This document shows positions 19,046 to 27,720 of a stretch of 64,000 nt of DNA, piece by piece. Source of the DNA: DAITQM01 sp036832975. Lineage in GTDB: Bacteria > Pseudomonadota > Gammaproteobacteria > Xanthomonadales > Wenzhouxiangellaceae. The position numbers and the translations under genes are program-made. Location: assembly GCA_036832975.1 (NCBI GenBank), contig DAITQM010000006.1, forward strand, positions 43,037 through 107,036, given 5' to 3'. The notes beneath the pieces were generated by a model, which saw nothing but the letters and a program-made list of their open reading frames with translations, ran no database searches and had not been told where the DNA came from. Every line of letters begins with the position of its first letter. The first letter of the stretch is position 1.

Positions 19046-20941
19046 GTGTCGCTGCCTGTCGTACTCGCGCTGCTCGCCGCATTCGCCGCCGCCGGCTGGC
19101 TGGCGCTGTTGTTCCATCCGGCGCAGCCGTGGCGGACGCGCGAGCGTCTCTTGGCGCCGCCTGAAACAGCCGAACCGTTCGATCCCGCAACGCTCACGGT
19201 CTTGATTCCGGCGCGCGACGAAGCGGCGCACATCGGCGCCACGATCGCCGCCCTGCGTGCCGCCGGCAACGGGGTAAAAGTCATCGTTATCGACGACCAG
19301 TCAAACGACGAGACCGCCGAAATCGCCCGCCGCGCCGGTGCTGAGGTCATCGCCGGCCGGCCCTTGCCGGCCGGGTGGACCGGCAAACTGTGGGCCCTCG
19401 AACAAGGCCGGCGGCGCGTGACGACGCCGCTGATACTGCAACTCGACGCCGATATCGAGCTGCGCCCCGGCGTGCTCGAAGCCCTGGTCGAACAACAACG
19501 GCAAGGCTGTTGTCTGGTCTCGATCATGGCCCTGCTGCCGGTCACGAATGGGATCGAGCGCTGGCTGCTGCCGCCGTTTGTCTGGTTCTTCAAACTGCTC
19601 TATCCCTTCGCTCAGGCGAATCGTCCAGGCCGCAGCGCCGCGGCCGCCGGTGGCTGCCTGTTGCTCGAGCGCAGCGCACTCGAACAGCTCGGCGGCTACG
19701 GCGCGCTGCGCGGCGCGGTGATCGACGATTGCACCCTCGCCCAGATGATCAAACAAAACGGCGGCCGCATCTGGATCGGTCTGTCGCGCGACGTCATCAG
19801 CCAGCGCGCCGCCGCGAGCCTTGCCGCGGTCAAAAACCTGATCGCCCGCACCGCGTACACTCAGTTACGACACTCGCCGCTCAGCCTCGTTGCGGCCACC
19901 TTGCTGATGGGCGTGATGTTCGGCGCGCCGGCGCTGGGCTTGGCGTTGGCGCCGGGCTGGGGGCGCGGGTTCGGCGCCGCGGCATACGGCGCATTGTTCG
20001 CCGCTTACCAGCCCATGCTTCGTTATTATCGACTCAATCCTTTCTGGGCTCTGAGCCTGCCGTTCGCCGCCGCCTTCTATCTCGCCGCCACCTGGATCTC
20101 CGCCCGCCGCCACTGGCGCGGCGCCGGCGCGGTGTGGAAAGGGCGGACATATTCGGCACCGCAAACATCCCGCCTCGCCCCACTGGCGGCGCCCGGCCAG
20201 GTGTTTATCATCGGTTCGCCGCGTTCCGGCACCTCAGTGCTGCATTGGTCATTGCTCAAGCATCCGGATTTTTGGGGCAGCGAGGAAAGCGATTTTCTGA
20301 TACCGCTGGCCAACGCGCTACGCCAGTCCTATGACTTCGGAACGCGCTTTGGCGAGCACGCCTGGCTGGTTAAAGAGCAGGTCGATTTCAATGAATTTGC
20401 CGCGGCCGTTGGTAAAGGCATCGACGCTTTGTATGCCGGCCGGGCCGGCGGGCGGTGTTGGATCGACCAGACGCCGGCCTACACACTGATCGCTGAAGAT
20501 CTGGCCCGGATGTTTCCGGCAGCGCGTTTTTTGTTTATCGTCCGGGATGGCCGAAAAGTCGTCGAATCGATGCGCCGGATGTGGCAGTGGGACACCGCAC
20601 AAGCGGCGCGCCGGTGGGTGGAGCACAACACCGCGGCACTCAGCTTCGAAGCCGCGCACCCGCGCCGGGTAATGCGCATCCGTTACGAAACACTGATCAC
20701 CGAACCCGCGAAAGAACTACAGGAAATTTTCTCATTCCTCAGCGCTGCCGACTGCCCGGCGGCAAAAAACCAAATCGCCCGAAACGCTCCGATCAACACC
20801 GCCCCGGGTTGCGCACAAGAAAGCCGTTGGGACAAGCTCGAAATACATCCAGAGCAATGGCCCCAAAATGAACGCGCGATATTCCAGACCGAAGCCGGCG
20901 AGATGATGCATATTTTGGGTTACCACGACAATACGATGTAA
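19046..20941 (+). CDS. HpnB-like glycosyltransferase fused to a sulfotransferase domain
   Basis: A 631-residue two-domain protein starting at GTG. Residues 1-370 match the hopanoid-associated family 2 glycosyltransferase HpnB: an N-terminal membrane anchor, LIPARDEAAHIG, VIDDQSNDETAEIA, GRPLPAGWTGKLWALEQG, the DADIE nucleotide-sugar site near 133, RSAAAAGGCLLLER and GAVIDDCTLAQMIK. Hydrophobic segments follow at about 280-352. Residues 380-631 are a sulfotransferase domain with FIIGSPRSGTSVLHWSL (385-401), WIDQTPAY and FLFIVRDGRKVVESM (about 495-509). The frame is uninterrupted. It ends the operon. The fusion implies that a membrane lipid is both glycosylated and sulfated, or that glycosyl transfer and sulfation act on one product. 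Confidence 0.88.
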   Translation: MSLPVVLALLAAFAAAGWLALLFHPAQPWRTRERLLAPPETAEPFDPATLTVLIPARDEAAHIGATIAALRAAGNGVKVIVIDDQSNDETAEIARRAGAEVIAGRPLPAGWTGKLWALEQGRRRVTTPLILQLDADIELRPGVLEALVEQQRQGCCLVSIMALLPVTNGIERWLLPPFVWFFKLLYPFAQANRPGRSAAAAGGCLLLERSALEQLGGYGALRGAVIDDCTLAQMIKQNGGRIWIGLSRDVISQRAAASLAAVKNLIARTAYTQLRHSPLSLVAATLLMGVMFGAPALGLALAPGWGRGFGAAAYGALFAAYQPMLRYYRLNPFWALSLPFAAAFYLAATWISARRHWRGAGAVWKGRTYSAPQTSRLAPLAAPGQVFIIGSPRSGTSVLHWSLLKHPDFWGSEESDFLIPLANALRQSYDFGTRFGEHAWLVKEQVDFNEFAAAVGKGIDALYAGRAGGRCWIDQTPAYTLIAEDLARMFPAARFLFIVRDGRKVVESMRRMWQWDTAQAARRWVEHNTAALSFEAAHPRRVMRIRYETLITEPAKELQEIFSFLSAADCPAAKNQIARNAPINTAPGCAQESRWDKLEIHPEQWPQNERAIFQTEAGEMMHILGYHDNTM

Positions 20942-20980
20942 AAGGCGCGTCTCTCCCGATGTTCGCATCGACATCCATAA

Positions 20981-21133
20981 GCTGAAATCGGTTCTAACCA
21001 CGTAGGTCATCAAACGGGCGATTTGGCTGGTGCATATTCGCGACGCATTTATATTCAGCATCGCTTAGTTTATGAAGTCTTTGCAGAGGAACGGGTAGTT
21101 CGTATGCTTCGTATGTGGACACACTACGAGTAA
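20981..21133 (+). pseudogene. Remnant of a YoeB/Txe-type toxin (C-terminal end)
   Basis: The short frame ends in GDLAGAYSRRIYIQHRLVYE followed by VFAEERVVRMLRMWTHYE and a stop. This matches the C-terminus of YoeB/Txe ribosome-dependent mRNA interferases (SRRI..xHRLVYxV...HY). A stop lies at 20978. The preceding frame reads RIDIHKLKSVLTT before a stop, which may be the shifted upstream part. No start, no complete N-terminus and no YefM-like antitoxin is found, so this is a relic. The rest of the 20942-21405 gap is AT-richer than its surroundings and shows nothing else I can support. Confidence 0.6.
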
Positions 21134-21405
21134 GTGAAGCCTGACATACTACTGCTCCGTCGCTCCTGCTTGCCGGGATGCAGACATTGCTTCATCGAGT
21201 ACATACATGTTTGATTCTCGGGTAAACCTTCCATGTTATGCGGAAACTTTGTCTTACTGAGAGTTGCCATGTTGACAGGGGCGGTTCGCGCCACTATTAT
21301 GGAATCGTCCACGGAGGTCTGTTGAGGTCTGAATCCATGTAGGTCGCCATATCGGTAATGTCGGTTATAGCGTGAATTTCTTTGTGTGGATTGTGAGGAC
21401 TCGAT

Positions 21406-22011
21406 ATGAATAGCACCATTTCTTCAATTGAGAAGTTGCGATTCGTCCGTTTCGCAAAGATAGTAGGCATGTTATTTGTTTGCGTGCTTGCCGCTCCATC
21501 GCATGCGCTTCGATTGACTATGACGCTTGATGATATTATCGCGCGATCAGATTTGATTATTCGAGGATCGGTTTCCGATAAAAGAACGCTTCGAGCGCCT
21601 CTTGTACTTGAAACGAATCTCGGCTTAGTAACGGATGAAACCGTATATACAGAATATACATTTTTGATTGACGAAATTCTGTTGGGTAGTTCTAATGCAA
21701 ATTCAGTTTCCGTCTATGTTAATGGAGGTCAATACGGGGACAGAATTTGGGGTAATCCAATTGGCTTTAAACTAAACATCGATGACGATGTTGTGTTATT
21801 TCTGAAATATGATGTCTATAATAAAGCATATTGGGGAGTCGAACAAAACAGGGGGGTGTACAATGTTATGCTAGTAGACGGCGATTACATTTTGATATCG
21901 ACGAACTGGAACGAATTTATAGATAAAAATGGGAATATCGTACGTGCGGATTCCGGCAATTTGGCAATCACATTAAGCGAATTAAGGGAGACGCTCAATG
22001 CTTTGCGATAA
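21406..22011 (+). CDS. AT-rich hypothetical secreted protein
   Basis: A 201-residue protein with a signal peptide (basic start, hydrophobic FAKIVGMLFVCVLAAP, likely cleavage near SHALRL). The mature part alternates short strands (SDLIIRGSVSDKR, EYTFLIDEILLG, VSVYVNGGQYGD, DDDVVLFLKYD, YNVMLVDGDYILIS), suggesting a small beta-rich fold. GTGAGGA upstream is a fair ribosome binding site. Base composition is strikingly AT-rich with different codon choice from the neighbours, a sign of recent transfer. I do not recognise the family. Confidence 0.7.
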   Translation: MNSTISSIEKLRFVRFAKIVGMLFVCVLAAPSHALRLTMTLDDIIARSDLIIRGSVSDKRTLRAPLVLETNLGLVTDETVYTEYTFLIDEILLGSSNANSVSVYVNGGQYGDRIWGNPIGFKLNIDDDVVLFLKYDVYNKAYWGVEQNRGVYNVMLVDGDYILISTNWNEFIDKNGNIVRADSGNLAITLSELRETLNALR

Positions 22012-22087
22012 GCAGTGTTTGTATTTTCGATTTTCCTTTTATTGATCAACACGGTGATATAGATACGTTTTTTAAGCAGGCACCGTC

Positions 22088-23530
22088 GTGTTCAGAGACC
22101 TTGCCACGGGCAGCTCGCAGACGGTTCGTCGTTGCGATCTGTTGATTTTGGGGGCCGGGCCGGCCGGGATTACGCTGGCCGTGGAGGCAAGCCGGATGGC
22201 GCTGGGCATGGACATCGTGCTGGCCGAGGCAGGCGGTTTGGATCGCCCAGGGGCTGATGAACTCCGGCTTTACGACGGCGAATCGACCGGCGACAGCGTC
22301 TATCCGATCAACGGCACCCGCCTGCGCTACTTCGGCGGCACCTCAGGGCATTGGGGCGGCTGGTGCAAGCCGCTGGACGCGATCGATCTGGAACATCGTC
22401 CGGAGGCCGGCTCGCCAGGTTGGCCGTTGGATCCGGGAGAATTGCAACCGCACTATCGGGCCGCCGCCGAATGGTTGGAGTTGGGCAGTTCTGATTTTAG
22501 CATTGACAGCCTGGATGCGGGCACCCGTGATCGCTTGCTGAATTTCGCTCACAGCGAGTGGTTCACAAACCGCCTGTTTCGAATCAGTCCGCCCACTCGC
22601 TTCGGTGATCGCTACCGCGCGACGATCCAGGACGGCGAGGGGATCGAGTGCATCCTGAATGCCGCGGCCGTCGCCTACGTCGATCGGGGCCGGCGGTTGC
22701 ACGAAGTGACCTTATCAGGTTTGCACGGCAAGCATCAGAAAATACAGGCCGGCCGGGTTGTGATCGCGATGGGCGGCATCGAAAGCACCCGCCATCTGCT
22801 GTTGTTGCAAAGCGCAGGTTGTGCATGGCCGGGACTGATCAACGGCCACCTCGGTCGCGGTTTTGCCGATCATTTCGGGCCCAGAACGGGCCTGCTGTCG
22901 CTGCCGGCCGGCTTGCGTTATGAACGCAGCAAGTCATACGATCAGATCGTCATGCCGGTGATCACGCCGTCCGATAACGCCTTGCGCACACAGCGCTGGA
23001 AAAATGCCTGTATGCTGCTGCAGCCAAGCAGCAGCACCGCACTGCTACCGCGTGCGTATTTGCAACAACCGCTGTTTTCCGGTACCGAGCACTGGCATTA
23101 CCGCACGCAAATGATCCTGGAGCCGTCGCGCAACAGCGACAGCCGTATCATTCTGGGTGGAGAGCGGGACGCGCTTGGCCTGCCGCGCGTATCGCTGCAC
23201 TGGGACATACGCAGTGACGATTTTCGCAGCGGCGTGGCCGTTTACGAACGATTGATACAAGAAATCTCCACATCGGGTCTGGGCCGCGGGCAGCTCGTTG
23301 AACTGGATCCCGAACAATTGCGCCGCAACGGCAACCCGGTTGCCCACCACATGGGCAGCGCGATGATGTCGGCAAACGCCGAAAACGGCGTGGTCGATCG
23401 CAATCTCAAGGTTTTTGGCAGCGACAACCTGTATGTCGCCAGTTCTGCGGTATTCCCCAGCTTTGGCTATTCCAACCCCACGATGACCATTGTCGCGCTG
23501 GCGCACAGACTGGCGCATCAATTGGGTTAA
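22088..23530 (+). CDS. GMC family FAD-dependent oxidoreductase
   Basis: A 480-residue flavoprotein starting at GTG, predicted to oxidise an alcohol or sugar. The FAD dinucleotide motif LILGAGPAGITLAVEAS is at residues 19-35, GGTSGHWGGWCKPLD is the second FAD contact, and the C-terminal GMC domain ends HHMGSAMMSANAENGVVD...NLYVASSAVFPSFGYSNPTMTIVALAHRLA. The catalytic His region (NPVAHHMGSA) is present. It forms a compact unit with the next two genes (2-base and 12-base gaps). The partner protein carries a Tat-like leader, as in membrane-bound GMC dehydrogenases, but that partner is not a known subunit type. The substrate is unknown. Confidence 0.88.
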   Translation: MFRDLATGSSQTVRRCDLLILGAGPAGITLAVEASRMALGMDIVLAEAGGLDRPGADELRLYDGESTGDSVYPINGTRLRYFGGTSGHWGGWCKPLDAIDLEHRPEAGSPGWPLDPGELQPHYRAAAEWLELGSSDFSIDSLDAGTRDRLLNFAHSEWFTNRLFRISPPTRFGDRYRATIQDGEGIECILNAAAVAYVDRGRRLHEVTLSGLHGKHQKIQAGRVVIAMGGIESTRHLLLLQSAGCAWPGLINGHLGRGFADHFGPRTGLLSLPAGLRYERSKSYDQIVMPVITPSDNALRTQRWKNACMLLQPSSSTALLPRAYLQQPLFSGTEHWHYRTQMILEPSRNSDSRIILGGERDALGLPRVSLHWDIRSDDFRSGVAVYERLIQEISTSGLGRGQLVELDPEQLRRNGNPVAHHMGSAMMSANAENGVVDRNLKVFGSDNLYVASSAVFPSFGYSNPTMTIVALAHRLAHQLG

Positions 23531-23532
23531 CC

Positions 23533-24585
23533 ATGCACAGAAGAACCGTACTGCAATTGGCTGGGGTTTCAGCGCTTGCCGCCGGTGGCGGGTTATGGTG
23601 GTATTTTCGTCTGCCAGGCGAAGTTCATAGCGGCTACGGATCCGAAGTCGATCTCCTGTTCCACGACCTGCGCTTCAGTGGGCGCTTGGTCGAGGCATTA
23701 CCCCAGAATCATCGCGTATTGTCCCTGAGCCTGGATGAATTGTCCGGCGAGTTGGGCATGCGCCTCGGATTGGCGGACGCCGACATCAGCGCCGAACGGT
23801 TCAAGGAAGCCCTGCATCAGACACTGGAACGGGAGTACAACGGGCATGATGTCGTCGCTTTGGACGGTTGGCGGATCGCCCATACCGAGGTCTTGCTGGC
23901 CGTGATCGCCAGCAAGCTGCATCCTGTAGAGCGCCCGATCGCCGCTAACAGCATGGAGTCGCATATCGGTGACGTCACCAACTGGGGACCGCGACAGACC
24001 ACTAAGGGTATTTTGCCCAACAGCTTTGGCCCGGGCTTTGCCGCATTGTGGTTCGATATACAAGACATACCACCATGGGTGGAAGTGGCGATTGACGGAA
24101 CCCGATTGCCCACCACGTACCGAGAACAGAGAGTGCTGGTTGCCACTTTTCGCGGTCTTTCGGAATTTCAGCAGCAATTATTTGACACTCCCGGCGAACA
24201 CCGCATCACACTGCACGACGATGTGACCGGGCGCTGGCAGGAAGTTGACGCCTTCACGGTGCTTGAAGATTCGGGACTCAATGGTGACGATCGGCTGTGC
24301 CAGGCGAGCGATTGGGGGCCGAAGCAGACCGGCATTGCCACCATCGCCAACCGGCAAGCCAACGGCGACATGGGGGTGTGGGTCGATATCGACTGCGCAC
24401 CGCCGGATACTGTCGCGGTAGTTGGCCCGCAGCGCTTCAGCACTTACCGGCACAGTTCCGGCGTCCTGACTTTCGGCATCCCCGCCGAGTTGTTGCAGCA
24501 GCCGGGGCCTATCCCGATTCATCTGGAATCGGACCAGGCAGGCGAGCGGCAATGGCTGGGCGAGTTGCTGGTGATCACCGATTGA
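23533..24585 (+). CDS. Tat-like leader protein with duplicated D/NWGP-[RK]-QT domain
   Basis: A 350-residue protein starting MHRRTVLQLAGVSALAAGGG, which resembles a Tat signal peptide (twin Arg, then a hydrophobic run). No domain is recognised with confidence. Residues about 150-240 and 255-345 look like two copies of one beta-rich unit: VTNWGPRQTTKG...ALWFDIQDIPPWVEVAIDG and ASDWGPKQTGIA...GVWVDIDCAPPDTVAVVG. It lies 2 bases after the GMC oxidoreductase gene and is probably translated with it, so it may be an accessory or carrier subunit exported with the flavoprotein. That role is inferred from position only. Confidence 0.7.
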   Translation: MHRRTVLQLAGVSALAAGGGLWWYFRLPGEVHSGYGSEVDLLFHDLRFSGRLVEALPQNHRVLSLSLDELSGELGMRLGLADADISAERFKEALHQTLEREYNGHDVVALDGWRIAHTEVLLAVIASKLHPVERPIAANSMESHIGDVTNWGPRQTTKGILPNSFGPGFAALWFDIQDIPPWVEVAIDGTRLPTTYREQRVLVATFRGLSEFQQQLFDTPGEHRITLHDDVTGRWQEVDAFTVLEDSGLNGDDRLCQASDWGPKQTGIATIANRQANGDMGVWVDIDCAPPDTVAVVGPQRFSTYRHSSGVLTFGIPAELLQQPGPIPIHLESDQAGERQWLGELLVITD

Positions 24586-24597
24586 CCCGCTAACACG

Positions 24598-25521
24598 ATG
24601 GCCCTTCTGATCGTCGCTCCGAACCGGGATACCGCCGCGGTCGAACGGTATATCCAGCATCTGGCGCCGCGTCTTGCCGTGCGCGTCTGGCCTGCTATGG
24701 GTAAGACCGACGAGATCGACTTTGCCGTGCTCTGGAAGCACCCGCCTGGACTACTGCGCGAGTTGCCGGCGTTGCGAGCCGTCAGTTCGTACGGCGCCGG
24801 TGTGGAAGCGATCCTTGCCGACCCCGATCTGCCGCCGTTTCTGCCGGTCGGCCGTATCTCCGGGCCGCGACTGGCCGCCGATATGGCCGAATACGTGGCG
24901 GCCGTCGTGATCGCCCGGCATCGCGGTCTGTGGGGATTTTACGAAGACCGCAAAATCAAACGCTGGGCGCCTTGGGCGCCGGTAGCGTTGCCGGCGATCG
25001 GGCTTTTAGGCGTCGGCCGAATGGGGCGTGCGGCGGCGCGCGTATTTCGCGCGCTGGGCTACCCACTCCATGGCTGGAGTCGGTCAGGGCTTGATCTGAG
25101 GGGCGTTACAGTGCACAGCGGTGGACAGGGACTTGCAACGATCGCTCGCATCGCCGACTTTCTGATCTGCCTGCTGCCGCTGACCCGCGACACCACTGGC
25201 ATCCTGAATGCCGACCTGTTCGCCCGGATGAAACGCGGCGCTTACCTGATCAACGTCGGCCGCGGCGGCCACCTGATCGAATCCGACCTGATCCCGGCAC
25301 TCGACGCGGGCCAACTCGGCGGCGCCTGCCTGGATGTCTTCGCCGAAGAACCGCTGCCCTCCAGTCACCCGTTCTGGACGCACCCGAAAATCTACCTCAC
25401 CCCGCACTGCGCCAGTTACACGTTGCCTGAAGAAGCGGCCCGACTGATCGTCAAAAGCTACCGCCGCGTGCGCCGCGGCCTGCCGCCGCTTGACGCGGTG
25501 GATCGCAGTAAAGGTTATTGA
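24598..25521 (+). CDS. D-isomer-specific 2-hydroxyacid dehydrogenase (GhrA-like)
   Basis: A 307-residue cytoplasmic NAD(P)H-dependent dehydrogenase resembling glyoxylate/hydroxypyruvate reductase A. The Rossmann motif GLLGVGRMGRAAARVF is near residue 138. The catalytic Arg is in INVGRGGHLIE, the Glu in VFAEEPLPSSHPFW and the His in LTPHCASY. It follows the Tat-like protein by 12 bases and is likely in the same operon, reducing or forming a 2-keto acid linked to the GMC enzyme's product. It converges with the glycosyltransferase gene, overlapping by 7 bases. Confidence 0.88.
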   Translation: MALLIVAPNRDTAAVERYIQHLAPRLAVRVWPAMGKTDEIDFAVLWKHPPGLLRELPALRAVSSYGAGVEAILADPDLPPFLPVGRISGPRLAADMAEYVAAVVIARHRGLWGFYEDRKIKRWAPWAPVALPAIGLLGVGRMGRAAARVFRALGYPLHGWSRSGLDLRGVTVHSGGQGLATIARIADFLICLLPLTRDTTGILNADLFARMKRGAYLINVGRGGHLIESDLIPALDAGQLGGACLDVFAEEPLPSSHPFWTHPKIYLTPHCASYTLPEEAARLIVKSYRRVRRGLPPLDAVDRSKGY

Positions 25522-27545
25522 CCCCAATCGTTAGGTAAACCCAACGATTGGGTCGACATACGGCTCATTGTGTAAACAACCTTTCTGCACCGGCTGGACT
25601 TCCGGTATTCAGTAACCAGTGCGGCCAGGCGTTTGCTGCGCATCAAGCCGATCAGTTCCGCTTCATCATTCAAAACGATCCCGCATTCATGCTGGTTCAC
25701 TATATTTGCAACATTACCAGACAACCGGTTGGTAATGATATATGCTCCGGCGGCATACGCTTCATGTGCGGTATAAGAGAAGGTTTCTGGGGAAATTGCC
25801 CAATGTAGTACAACGTCAATATCGAATGTTGATAATGCATCGATCATAGCGTGTTTATCTTGACAGGTGACTCGAACGTTCACTTTATTGATATTTGGTA
25901 CTGTATTGTGATCGCTGAAATGATAGAAACGATAGTTTTTTGAATTACAAAATTCCCTGTACAAGCGCTTAAATAGCGACCATCCCTTGTGCCTGACAGG
26001 CGATCCGACAAACGCAATGCGAATTCGTTTCTTTGCGGGTTTAATGTCGGCAGGCCGGGTCCGTGTCTTTACAATTTCCAAATGGGGCTGCACGGTTATG
26101 CTCGCATATGGCAGATCGTGATTTTTGCACCAGAATTGCGCTGCGAACTCAGATGGAGCGATGATATGGATGGCTGTCGCCTTGAAGAATGAGAGCATCC
26201 TATTTTGATGGATGAGACGCTCAGAGCCATAACGACAGATCTGGCAGAGCGAAGATGACACAGCCGGCGCATTACAAAACATCATGTCGTTGCGCAGTAA
26301 TGTATAGTTCGGACAAATCGTAAAATAGTCATGGAGCCATAACCGACATTCTCGATGACCCGAAGCTGCTGCAACCTCCGCAATTCGCTCCGGCATGTGA
26401 CCCAACAAACTGTGAATGACTACACGGATTGAGACGCCTGCGATTCGCAGGTTGTCTGCCAGGATCACGGTATTTGAGACGCGCGAAACGCCCAATTCGA
26501 CATTGTTCATGATCAAGCAGACCAATGGATCTGGATCGTCGCTGGTACGTGCCAGGCACGGCAAGGGCTGCCATGGGTGGATATTCAGATACGAAATGGC
26601 GCCGGCGTTGGCTGCTTGCACATCGCGCTGTATACAAAGTTCTATTCCACCGCTTTTCTTGAGGTAATTGTTATGTCCAAAGCTGATGATCAACGATCGA
26701 CTATCGTCTATGAGGTGGTGTAGAACCAAGGATAATAGACGCTCCGCATCCAATTCATCTTTAACCGTATCCCTTCTCTTCCATGTTTTCATTTGCTGAT
26801 CGAGAGAAAGCATGCTCCTTCGTACAGTCGTTTTGCTTAATTTGTTAAATCCGGCGACACCATTTTCACCGTTGTATCCCTCTCTTTTGCTTTTGCCGCG
26901 CTCCGTTCCGTTGATCGCCGCGGCAGAAGCCGATTCATTAGTGGCGGCGTGCACCGAATCGCTGTCGTTCCAAGAGTGTGCGGCGTAATGTGCAATATAA
27001 TGAACCAGCGGGTTGCCGCCGGATTTGACGATTTCTGGATGCCGAGCCAAGTATTCATCCGTTTCAAAAAAAGGATTTGGATTCCGACCCTCGTTCGCCC
27101 CGAAGCGTAAATAGTGCAGCACGGGATCTACACCCGCTCTGGCTACATCGGGGTATTGGTGCAGATAGAAATCGGAATCAAACAAGCCCGACGAAAGTAT
27201 CGTCCGCCTCTCGGCCAGGATCCGCTGCACTCTTCCGGGACGATGCAGCAGAATATAGCCGAGTTTTGCGGACGTCCTTCTATACACGTGCGCCAGATCA
27301 GCAAATAGAGATCCAACCGCCCGCATCGGCGCCGTCAGACGCCAGCTAATTGAGGATTTTAACTTGTGAATAATGGCGTCGCAGTGCTGCAGCTCGATAA
27401 GGCGAGCGTCGAGTTCGGCTTCGACTTCCGCCAGATCTCGGGCGAGCATTTCGATGGCGGTACAGGCTTTCGTCGAGCGGGAGGCGGATGCGGCGGTTCC
27501 CCGCTCATGCAGGACGCATTCATGGAGTTCGGGCTCGGTCTGCAT
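25515..27545 (-). CDS. Large glycosyltransferase with YPDVA-type N-terminal repeats
   Basis: A 676-residue protein. An N-terminal coiled-coil-like stretch (about 30-65) is followed by two copies of the unit found in capsule and rhamnan glycosyltransferases: FDSDFYLHQYPDVARAG...VLHYLRFGANEGRNPNPFFE and DEYLARHPEIVKSGGNPLVHYI. The second half resembles a family 4 glycosyltransferase: LWLHDYFTICPNYTLLRND, a Cys-rich CNAPAVSSSLCQICRYG, IRIAFVGSPVRHKGWSLF and the C-terminal nucleotide-sugar region SPETFSYTAHEAYAAGAYII. Composition in its 3' half is more AT-rich than average, so transfer is possible. It likely works on surface polysaccharide. The acceptor and sugar are unknown. Confidence 0.8.
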   Translation of the reverse strand: MQTEPELHECVLHERGTAASASRSTKACTAIEMLARDLAEVEAELDARLIELQHCDAIIHKLKSSISWRLTAPMRAVGSLFADLAHVYRRTSAKLGYILLHRPGRVQRILAERRTILSSGLFDSDFYLHQYPDVARAGVDPVLHYLRFGANEGRNPNPFFETDEYLARHPEIVKSGGNPLVHYIAHYAAHSWNDSDSVHAATNESASAAAINGTERGKSKREGYNGENGVAGFNKLSKTTVRRSMLSLDQQMKTWKRRDTVKDELDAERLLSLVLHHLIDDSRSLIISFGHNNYLKKSGGIELCIQRDVQAANAGAISYLNIHPWQPLPCLARTSDDPDPLVCLIMNNVELGVSRVSNTVILADNLRIAGVSIRVVIHSLLGHMPERIAEVAAASGHRECRLWLHDYFTICPNYTLLRNDMMFCNAPAVSSSLCQICRYGSERLIHQNRMLSFFKATAIHIIAPSEFAAQFWCKNHDLPYASITVQPHLEIVKTRTRPADIKPAKKRIRIAFVGSPVRHKGWSLFKRLYREFCNSKNYRFYHFSDHNTVPNINKVNVRVTCQDKHAMIDALSTFDIDVVLHWAISPETFSYTAHEAYAAGAYIITNRLSGNVANIVNQHECGIVLNDEAELIGLMRSKRLAALVTEYRKSSRCRKVVYTMSRMSTQSLGLPNDWGQ
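25523..25552. terminator. Bidirectional hairpin between convergent genes
   Basis: A perfect 10-bp inverted repeat CCCAATCGTT (25523-25532) / AACGATTGGG (25543-25552) lies at the convergent ends of the dehydrogenase and glycosyltransferase genes, inside the last codons of the latter. There is no strong T run, so factor-independent termination is uncertain. Confidence 0.5.
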
Positions 27546-27720
27546 AGTGCAAAATGGAGGTTGTTTTATGCCAAATCGTCCGCGGATGGGTTTCTTTTCT
27601 TGCTTGCCGCAGTGTATGATTCCAGCACCGGAAACCGGCGCTCATCCTGGCCATGACAAGGGTATCATGAATGATCAGGGATAATCCCGCCTTTTCTTTC
27701 AACGACTGGGAGCAACCTGC

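Noticed and set aside
21124..21312. A 62-codon minus-strand frame in the AT-rich gap
   Set aside because: No ribosome binding site, no conserved-looking sequence, and it overlaps the toxin remnant.
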